Assembly (NCBI RefSeq): GCF_025660655.1
Contig: NZ_JAOTIN010000001.1
Location: 1-64,000 of the forward strand
Direction of reading: 5' to 3'
Length of the DNA stretch: 64,000 nt
From: Streptococcus sp. CSL10205-OR2
GTDB lineage: Bacteria > Bacillota > Bacilli > Lactobacillales > Streptococcaceae
Part shown: positions 58,227 to 64,000 of the stretch, piece after piece
Position numbering within the stretch: the stretch's first letter is position 1
How the letters are laid out: each line of letters opens with the position of its first letter
Made by a program: the position numbers and the translations under genes
Notes under the pieces: generated by a model
Database searches by the model: none
What the model was told of the DNA's origin: nothing
What the model saw: only the letters and a program-made list of their open reading frames with translations

Positions 58227-58430
58227 CTCCTTTACAATAATGTAAAGGGGCGTAAGAAACGCGGTTCCACCCTATTTTTTGACTTCATTAATATGTTTTT
58301 ACTATGTTAAACAAGAAAGTGCCTCAATCATTACTTTTGTCTGGCTTACACCCTCCCAGATTCGCTTAGAAAAGAATTTGATATTTGCTTTCTATGTGCT
58401 CATTCTAACACATTTTTTTAGACTTGTCTA
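58227..58430 (-). promoter_or_regulatory. glycine T-box leader of glyQS with promoter
   Basis: Promoter on the minus strand: TAGACA (58430-58425), 17 bases, TAGAAT (58407-58402). The T-box sequence AGGGTGGAACCGCG is at 58273-58260. After it comes the hairpin CCTTTACA-TTAT-TGTAAAGG (58248-58229), which has no T run and whose 3' arm holds the AAAGG of an SD. The leader is short, as for glycine T-boxes lacking stem II. Confidence 0.8.
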
Positions 58431-58466
58431 TTGATTATTAGATATAAACAATCGATTAAACTGATT

Positions 58467-59615
58467 TTAGTTTTCAAAAACTTTTTCACCATCAAGGAAT
58501 GTTGCCTTTAATGACATGTCTTGATTTAAAATGATAAAGTCTGCATCGTGACCTTTTTTAATTTGACCACATTTGTCTTCTAAATGACATGACACAGCTG
58601 GAATGAAGGTTGCCATACGAATCGCTTCCAAACGATTAACTAGGCCCCAGTCCACAACATTTTTAACACCATCATCAAGTTTTAAAATAGAACCAGCTAG
58701 ACTACCACTGTCTTTTAAGCGAGCAGTGCCATTTTCAACAATAACTGGAAACTCACCTAAAACATAGTCACCTTCTGGCATTCCGCCAGCACGCATACAG
58801 TCTGTTATCAGTGCAACGTGATCAGGACCTTTTTGGTCTAGTAAGATGCGACAAGCTTCTGGAGATACATGGTAACCATCACAGATTAACTCAGCATAGG
58901 TATTTGGAATGCCATAAACGGCACCTACCATACCAGGTTCACGGTGATTAAGAGCTCTCATACCATTATAAGCATGAACCCAAACACTGGCACCAGCTTG
59001 AACAGCATGAAGGGCATCTTCATAAGTAGCATCTGAATGTCCAAGTGCCACAACACCACCTTTTGAGGTCACATGTGATACAAACTCTTCTACACCATCT
59101 CTTTCTGGTGCGATCGCAATTTTATGTAACAGTCCTTCTGAACTTTCATACCATTGATCAAATTCTTCAATTTTTGGATCTCTCATATAAGACGGATTTT
59201 GAGCTCCTTTAAATTTTTCAGTGAAAAAAGGACCTTCAAAATAAATACCTCTAATTTTACTACCTGAGACCTTATCTTTGACTGAAGCAATGGTTTTACA
59301 CACATCATTTAATTCTTCAAAAGAAGCCGTTAATGTGGTTGGTAAAAAACTTGTAACACCAGTTGATAACAACCCTTTACTAATGGTCTCAATGCTTTCT
59401 GGTGTATTATCCATCACATCTGAACCATGGTAACCATGAACATGAGAATCAAAGAGACCTGGTGCGATACTGTAGCCTGAATAATCTACGATTTCTACAT
59501 CAGAAGGGACTGCTTCTACCCAGTCACCAAATTTGCCATCAACAACAGTTAAATAGCCTCCTTTTTTTTCCTCATAAGGATAAAAGAAACTATCTGCCTT
59601 AAAATATTTAATCAT
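58467..59615 (-). CDS. nagA: N-acetylglucosamine-6-phosphate deacetylase
   Basis: NagA removes acetate from GlcNAc-6-P, feeding amino sugar use and wall recycling. 382 residues, amidohydrolase fold: LFDSHVHGYHGSDVMDNT near 54 (metal-site His pair), GIYFEGPFF near 125 (Glu), GHSDATYEDALHAVQAGA near 194, and ALITDCMRAGGMPEGDY near 272 with the catalytic Asp. AAAGGTG precedes the ATG. The promoter is overlapped by a NagR-like palindrome, so induction by amino sugars is expected. Confidence 0.96.
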   Translation of the reverse strand: MIKYFKADSFFYPYEEKKGGYLTVVDGKFGDWVEAVPSDVEIVDYSGYSIAPGLFDSHVHGYHGSDVMDNTPESIETISKGLLSTGVTSFLPTTLTASFEELNDVCKTIASVKDKVSGSKIRGIYFEGPFFTEKFKGAQNPSYMRDPKIEEFDQWYESSEGLLHKIAIAPERDGVEEFVSHVTSKGGVVALGHSDATYEDALHAVQAGASVWVHAYNGMRALNHREPGMVGAVYGIPNTYAELICDGYHVSPEACRILLDQKGPDHVALITDCMRAGGMPEGDYVLGEFPVIVENGTARLKDSGSLAGSILKLDDGVKNVVDWGLVNRLEAIRMATFIPAVSCHLEDKCGQIKKGHDADFIILNQDMSLKATFLDGEKVFEN

Positions 59616-59643
59616 TTTAAATCACCTTTCCTTCTTTGATTAC

Positions 59644-59672
59644 ATTATACTCTTTCTGAGTATTTTTGTAAA
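59644..59672 (-). promoter_or_regulatory. promoter of nagA
   Basis: On the minus strand, TTTACA (59672-59667), 17 bases, TATAAT (59649-59644). Confidence 0.7.
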
Positions 59673-59673
59673 C

Positions 59674-59709
59674 GGTATATACCAAAAAGACATCTTTATA
59701 CCAATTAAA
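59674..59709. promoter_or_regulatory. NagR (GntR)-type operator region of nagA
   Basis: The perfect palindrome GGTATATACC (59674-59683) abuts the -35. A further half-site, AATTGGTATA on the minus strand, sits at about 59706-59697. Both match the TGGTATA-type dre elements of NagR/YvoA regulators. TGTAAACGGTAT across the -35 is also cre-like. Confidence 0.55.
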
Positions 59710-59730
59710 AAGAAGGACTAAGCCTTCTTT
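59708..59730 (-). terminator. terminator of the Na/Pi cotransporter gene
   Basis: AAAGAAGG, a 6-base loop and CCTTCTTT, then TTAATTGG on the minus strand. Confidence 0.6.
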
Positions 59731-59736
59731 TACTTA

Positions 59737-61368
59737 TTACAATTGATTTTCTAACACTTTTTCTGAAAGATTTAGAGCATGGTCAGTAATCCTTGTACAC
59801 GGTGTGATTAAATCGATGAAGTTAATGCCTGCTAATGGTGTACATATACCTTTGTTCATTCGTTTAATATGTGCTTTTCTAATTTTGCGTTCAAAACGTT
59901 GAACTTCTGCATGACGACTTTGAAGTTCTTTGGCTAACTCCACATCATGATCAGCAATCACACGAGAAGCATCCAAGATCATTCGATGGGTCATTTTATA
60001 AAGATCTTCTAATTCTTGAATAGCATCTGCTGAAAAGGTAATATGTTTTGAAAAATTATAACTAGATAAATTGGTTAGATTGACCGCGTGATCTCCAATT
60101 CTTTCCAAATCTCTTGAAGAATCAAGGATACTTGCTAAAATTTCATTCTCATTTTCACTCAAAGTTTCGTTTGATAATTGGATTAAATAGTGTGTTAATT
60201 CTTCATCAATAGCGTTAACAACTGTCTCATACTTATTAACTTTTTCAACAAATTTTTCATCTGCTGTCATGATATATCTAAAAGCTGCTTCAAAAGATTG
60301 AATAGCATAAGCACTCAAGTGAACCAATTCTTTCTTAGCATTTCCAAGTGCAATTGATGGTGATTGAGTAATAAGAAGCTTATCAAGATAAATAGCTTCA
60401 TATTTGATTATTTCATCTTCACCTGGAATGATTTTGGTAACAATATAAGCTAGTAAACCAATGAAAGGAAATTGAACGACAGTATTTGTAATATTAAAGG
60501 TTCCGTGAGCAAAAGCGATAGTCATCTCAGGTGTCAAATGAAGGCTTGTTTGAAACCACTCAACGAGTGAGGTGAAAGGCGCTAGTAACATTACACAAAT
60601 CAAAGTTCCTATGACATTAAACATGACATGAGCACCAGCAACACGTTTAGCTGAAATATTACCACTAAGAGCTGCTAAGACTGCTGTAATCGTTGTCCCA
60701 ATATTATCACCAAAAAGAATAGGAAGTGCACCACTTAAATCTAATAAGCCACCAGCATAAAGACTTTGTAGGATACCAATAGTTGCTGATGATGACTGGA
60801 TTAAAACTGTTAATCCAGTTCCTAAAAGAACACCTTGTACAGGATTATCACCCAAGGTTACCATATAGTCTCTAAAGGCTTGAATTTCTCTTAGAGGCGT
60901 CATCGCATCTCCCATCAAATGAAGTGCAAAAAATAGTCCTCCTAGACCAAAGAGAATTTTTCCGACGTTATTAATTTTGCGATTTTTAATGAATAAGAAT
61001 AAAACAGCTCCTACAAACAAGATAGGTAGCCCGTAATCTCCTAATTTAAAACCAATTAAAAAAGATGTTACTGTTGTTCCAATATTAGCTCCCATAACAA
61101 TACCGATGGCTTGTCTGAGCGTTAAAAGTCCCGCGGAAACTAAACCTACTGTGATAGCTGTAACACCAGAGCTCGATTGAATTAGTCCAGTAAATACAAT
61201 ACCGATCAAAACACCTAGAAATGGATTACTAGTATACTTATCAATATAATCACGAAGTTTATCACCAGCAGCCTGTTGTAGACCATCTCCCATATATTTA
61301 ATACTAAATAAAAAGAGACCTAAACCACCAAAAAAATCAAATGCAATAGTTTGCCAATTTACTGACAC
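59737..61368 (-). CDS. Na+/phosphate cotransporter, NptA type with PhoU-like tail
   Basis: 543 residues. Two Na/Pi-cotransporter repeats each carry the QSSS motif: GLIQSSSGVTAITVGLVSAG near 61 and VLIQSSSATIGILQSL near 189. Paired GANIGTT and GDNIGTT loops are near 94 and 219. About nine membrane spans end near residue 310. The remaining 230 residues are helical and PhoU-like (DSSRDLERIGDHAVNLTNL near 415). Expected to import phosphate with sodium, though the PhoU tail may sense phosphate status. Monocistronic. Confidence 0.92.
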   Translation of the reverse strand: MSVNWQTIAFDFFGGLGLFLFSIKYMGDGLQQAAGDKLRDYIDKYTSNPFLGVLIGIVFTGLIQSSSGVTAITVGLVSAGLLTLRQAIGIVMGANIGTTVTSFLIGFKLGDYGLPILFVGAVLFLFIKNRKINNVGKILFGLGGLFFALHLMGDAMTPLREIQAFRDYMVTLGDNPVQGVLLGTGLTVLIQSSSATIGILQSLYAGGLLDLSGALPILFGDNIGTTITAVLAALSGNISAKRVAGAHVMFNVIGTLICVMLLAPFTSLVEWFQTSLHLTPEMTIAFAHGTFNITNTVVQFPFIGLLAYIVTKIIPGEDEIIKYEAIYLDKLLITQSPSIALGNAKKELVHLSAYAIQSFEAAFRYIMTADEKFVEKVNKYETVVNAIDEELTHYLIQLSNETLSENENEILASILDSSRDLERIGDHAVNLTNLSSYNFSKHITFSADAIQELEDLYKMTHRMILDASRVIADHDVELAKELQSRHAEVQRFERKIRKAHIKRMNKGICTPLAGINFIDLITPCTRITDHALNLSEKVLENQL

Positions 61369-61551
61369 ATTTTTGTCCTCATTAACTATAAATTATCGAA
61401 TACCCGATACTTCCATTTTAAAACAATGTTGGTAAACAAACAAGTCTTTTTTACTTTTTTTTAATTTCAGTGAAATATATTGAAAAGACTTGGTTTTTTA
61501 AGGAAATTAAACTATAATAGAATAGATATATTGATTTTAGAAGGATAAATT

Positions 61552-62088
61552 ATGAAAACATCAAAAAATGAATTGGTCTATTTAATTCTAAGTATTATTG
61601 TCATTGCTTTTGCTAGTTTTATTTATATTGTCTTTGGTAGAACCAATCAGACAACTAAAGTTGATGATACTCAAATGACTCAAGTTGAAACAAGTACTGA
61701 AACAACTACTGAAGATAACAAAGACGATGAGCTTATCAATCTAGCAAATGAAAGATTAGCTGATTATCGTTTGACACCTAATGATGACACAAAAGCAGTT
61801 GCCCAAACTGCCATTGACGCGATAAATGATGTTACTAAAAAACAAGAATTACAAAGCACACTTGATACCCTTTCTACAGAAATTACAAATCAAGCTAATG
61901 CTGAGACTGCTGTTTTAAATGCAGAAGGCTACCAAGTTCAATCTAACGTTGACTTAGCCCAAAACGCTATCAACAGCTTAACTGATCAAACTAAAAAGAC
62001 TGAACTTCAAGCACGATTAGATGTTGTGATTGCAAATATCAACGCATATAATCAATCTTTAAACCCATCACCAGTAACTGAACAATAA
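61552..62088 (+). CDS. membrane-anchored surface protein with two helical repeats
   Basis: 178 residues: one N-terminal membrane helix (about 9-29) with a short cytoplasmic start, a Thr/Glu linker (TETTTEDNKDD), then two related repeats (DDTKAVAQTAIDAINDVTKK and SNVDLAQNAINSLTDQTKK, each followed by xELQxxLDxL). The repeats resemble the Cry1Ac D-VI/Endotoxin_C2-like modules (A..A...L....K..L...L) in many Gram-positive surface proteins. Exposed outside the cell by topology. Function unknown. AAGGA precedes the ATG. Confidence 0.75.
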   Translation: MKTSKNELVYLILSIIVIAFASFIYIVFGRTNQTTKVDDTQMTQVETSTETTTEDNKDDELINLANERLADYRLTPNDDTKAVAQTAIDAINDVTKKQELQSTLDTLSTEITNQANAETAVLNAEGYQVQSNVDLAQNAINSLTDQTKKTELQARLDVVIANINAYNQSLNPSPVTEQ

Positions 62089-62123
62089 GAAACAACCTCT
62101 ATATCATATAGAGGTTGTTTCTT
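62087..62123. terminator. bidirectional terminator between the 61552 gene and degV
   Basis: AAGAAACAACCTCTATAT and its complement with a 1-base centre; an 18-bp stem overlapping both stop regions. Confidence 0.85.
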
Positions 62124-62967
62124 ATTCTACTTCATAACCTAGAAGAATACCACCTTCTTCTGCATAAAAACTACATAAGCCAGATGTTGGCATGGCATTA
62201 ACTTCTGCTTGAGGAAATTTATTTTTTATTTTTTCTTCCAATTGTTGACAGATTTTTAAATTGTTGGCATGAGCAATCATCACACGTCCGCCGTTGTAGC
62301 CTGAATTAAGCATTTCTTCAAAGGCAGCCACCACAGCCTTTTTTTGCCCTCTTGGTTTGTGGAGTAATTCAAGTCTTCCTTCTTCACTTGCTCTTCCCAC
62401 CATTCGAATATTTAATAAGCCAACAACGGTTCCAACTAATTTATTAAGACGTCCGTTTTTCACTAGATTATCTACTTTAGATAAAATAAATAATAAACGT
62501 GTTTTTGAAAGATAAGTTTCTAATTGAGCAATAACTTCTTCAAATTCTAGACCCTCTTTAATTAATCTATTAGCTTCAAGAAGGAATAAATCCATTTCTC
62601 CACCAGCCGACAAAGAATCAAACACGTGAATGTTGGCATTGGGATTTTCTTCTAGTAACATTTTTTTAGCCAGTTGGGCACTATTGTGACTACCAGATAG
62701 CGTACCAGTCAATGTGATAACAATGATATTATCAGCCCCTTCATAAGAATTCTTAAAGGCTTCTGGACTAGGACAAGCTGAAAGTGCTGCTGTGTTTTGA
62801 GAATACATAGTTGTCATCATTTCTTCAATATCGAGATCTTTAGAATCGACAAAAACACGATCTCCTATCGTTAAACTTAATGGAACTAATTCAAAAGTAG
62901 TATCCAACGCCAAATCAGGCAAAATCCTAAAATCACTTCCTGAGTCTGTTACAATTTTCCAAGCCAT
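62122..62967 (-). CDS. DegV-family fatty acid-binding protein
   Basis: 281 residues of the DegV fold: ITDSGSDFR near 5, FELVPLSLTIGDRVFVDSKD near 26, SACPSPEAFKNSYEGADNIIVITLTGTLSGSHNSAQ near 59-94, and the C-terminal FYAEEGGILLGYEV. These bind a fatty acid; FakB subunits of the fatty acid kinase belong to the family. Which ligand this copy carries cannot be said. A divergent TetR regulator lies 129 bases upstream. Confidence 0.88.
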   Translation of the reverse strand: MAWKIVTDSGSDFRILPDLALDTTFELVPLSLTIGDRVFVDSKDLDIEEMMTTMYSQNTAALSACPSPEAFKNSYEGADNIIVITLTGTLSGSHNSAQLAKKMLLEENPNANIHVFDSLSAGGEMDLFLLEANRLIKEGLEFEEVIAQLETYLSKTRLLFILSKVDNLVKNGRLNKLVGTVVGLLNIRMVGRASEEGRLELLHKPRGQKKAVVAAFEEMLNSGYNGGRVMIAHANNLKICQQLEEKIKNKFPQAEVNAMPTSGLCSFYAEEGGILLGYEVE

Positions 62968-63096
62968 AATATTTCTCCATTCATCATTGTATTTTTGTTA
63001 GTTGACAAAACACCTATCTTCACATAAAATTATATCATGAAAGCGGTAATAATAGGACTACTTTTCATCAGATGTCACAATTTAAAAGGAGTTGTT

Positions 63097-63654
63097 ATGG
63101 CAAAAAAGGACGTTTCTCCTATTTCCATTAAAAATTTGGAAAAAGCCAACCAAGAATCAAAAAAAATTACTAAAGAATCTCTCGAGATAGCTCTATTATA
63201 TCTCCTTGAAAATAAAACCATCAAACAAGTTACTATTTCTGAATTGGTGGCAAAAGCAGGAGTTTCAAGAAATGCTTTTTATCGACATTTCCGCTCAAAA
63301 GAAGATATTTTAAAAAATATTATGACACGAACTGTTAGAAAAATTTTTCGTGGGGTTAAACCCTTTAACCTCAAAACGCAAACCTATCAAGCTTGGCTTT
63401 ACTTATTTACCGAAGCCAAAAAAGAAGCTTATGTTTTAAAGATTGCTTTAAAACATCAGTTACACCATTTTTTAACAGATCTAGTCGCTAGACGTTTTAA
63501 AGCTTATCAAAAATACCGTCGTAAAAAAATTTCAAGCTACTCTACTTCTTTTTTTAGTACAGCAATCATTTCTGTACTAGCCAACTGGATTAATGATGGC
63601 ATGATTACACCTGCAGAAGAAATGGCTGCTATTGGCCTACCCTTAATGCCGTAA
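63097..63654 (+). CDS. TetR-family transcriptional regulator
   Basis: From the ATG at 63097 (AAAGGAG 6 bases before) the protein has 185 residues. The helix-turn-helix is KTIKQVTISELVAKAGVSRNAFYRHFRSKEDIL (about 38-70), the classic TetR signature. The ligand domain is short and rich in basic and aromatic residues, as in DhaS/TetR_C-like streptococcal members. A frame extending to 63037 lacks an SD. Divergent from degV, so degV or the gene itself may be the target; no clear palindrome was found between them. Confidence 0.85.
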   Translation: MAKKDVSPISIKNLEKANQESKKITKESLEIALLYLLENKTIKQVTISELVAKAGVSRNAFYRHFRSKEDILKNIMTRTVRKIFRGVKPFNLKTQTYQAWLYLFTEAKKEAYVLKIALKHQLHHFLTDLVARRFKAYQKYRRKKISSYSTSFFSTAIISVLANWINDGMITPAEEMAAIGLPLMP

Positions 63655-63669
63655 TTGTTAAACTATTTC

Positions 63670-63705
63670 AACCTTTTTGACAAATATCGTCAAAAAGGTT
63701 TTTTC
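63670..63705 (+). terminator. terminator of the tetR-type gene
   Basis: AACCTTTTTGAC, a 7-base loop, GTCAAAAAGGTT then TTTTTC. Confidence 0.8.
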
Positions 63706-63731
63706 AATTAAAAAAGTAAACACAGACATGT

Positions 63732-64000
63732 TTACTTCAAAATATGTTTCTCAATCGCTTTAGCTAAACCATTATTATTGTTTGTGTCCGTTTGGTATTT
63801 TGCAGCTTTTTTAACTGCCTCACTTGCATTTCCCATAGCAACACTGATACTAGCCATCTCAAGCATTTCAATATCATTATTACCATCGCCAATCGCCATG
63901 ACTTCTTCTTTAGAAATGTTTAATTCTTTAATGAGTTTGATTAAGGCTGAAGCCTTAGTAGATCCTTTTGGTAAGGTTTCAAAGATATAATTTTGGCTTC
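63732..64000 (-). CDS. Cof-type HAD phosphatase, C-terminal part (cut by window end)
   Basis: The last 88 codons of a minus-strand gene. They contain the HAD IIB motifs: lysine region LPKGSTKASALIKLI, motif IV VMAIGDGNNDIEMLEMA, and the family ending SVAMGNASEAVKKAAKYQT...NNNGLAKAIEKHIL. It is similar in type to the complete Cof phosphatase at 18049 but clearly a different gene. The start lies beyond base 64000. Confidence 0.88.
   Translation of the reverse strand, partial: SQNYIFETLPKGSTKASALIKLIKELNISKEEVMAIGDGNNDIEMLEMASISVAMGNASEAVKKAAKYQTDTNNNNGLAKAIEKHILK

Overview
The window reads as a stretch of Streptococcus chromosome. The base composition is AT-rich and Shine-Dalgarno sites are strong. 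Many promoters are of the extended -10 type (TG-N-TATAAT). The gene order is typical of the genus: recU/pbp1A beside gpsB-rnpB-methyltransferase-mapZ, mraY-pbp2X-ftsL-rsmH without the rest of a dcw cluster, hprK-lgt-DUF948-YtxH, trxB with a DUF4059 gene, and the lafB/lafA glycolipid pair. Streptococcus-restricted small families (DUF3270, DUF3114, SPJ_0845, DUF6287) support this. The species cannot be fixed from sequence reading alone. Family names come from recognised motifs, since no search was run.

Layout. 1-157: right end of an ISL3-family insertion sequence. 158-6740: a HAD phosphatase, lysS, bioY under a BirA-type operator, a PC4-like protein, the two U32 tRNA-hydroxylation proteins (trhP2/trhP1) and a DUF3270 membrane protein. 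7050-13202: mostly minus strand, with envelope and stress genes (DUF948, YtxH), lgt, hprK, PspC, SprT-like and tex. 13320-14760: a decayed accessory patch holding an isochorismatase-family gene, a frameshifted membrane gene and the C-terminal relic of a mobilisation relaxase. 14765-19550: a small SPJ_0845 protein, a permease/TIGR03943 pair, ftsY with a Cof phosphatase, and a lipoprotein. 19577-28517: a DUF3114 gene, thrS with its T-box, the lafB/lafA glycosyltransferases, a methyltransferase, and divergent ccpA/pepQ.

28557-34562: rny, luxS, then a MarR regulator and a four-gene operon (two ring-cleaving dioxygenases, a flavin reductase-like protein, an esterase) that looks like an MhqR-type quinone-detoxification unit. 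At least three copies of a shared palindromic operator lie in and upstream of it. 34629-42547: cell division and wall genes (mapZ, a 23S rRNA-type methyltransferase, rnpB, gpsB, YpsA-like, recU, pbp1A, dacA). 42779-48951: NAD synthesis (nadE, pncB), trxB, DUF4059, a DEAD-box helicase and mraY. 48953-54871: pbp2X, ftsL, rsmH and transketolase. 54976-58430: glyQ-glyS-DUF896 behind a T-box with an unusual leader. 58467-64000: nagA with a NagR-like operator, a Na/Pi cotransporter, a repeat-containing surface protein, degV, a TetR regulator and a truncated Cof phosphatase.

Most of the window is housekeeping. The parts that deserve a second look are the glyQS leader (T-box, a hairpin over an SD, a nine-residue leader ORF coupled to glyQ, and no visible terminator), the MarR operator set and quinone operon, the mobile-element scar at 13.9-14.7 kb, and an unassigned inverted-repeat operator before the permease pair.
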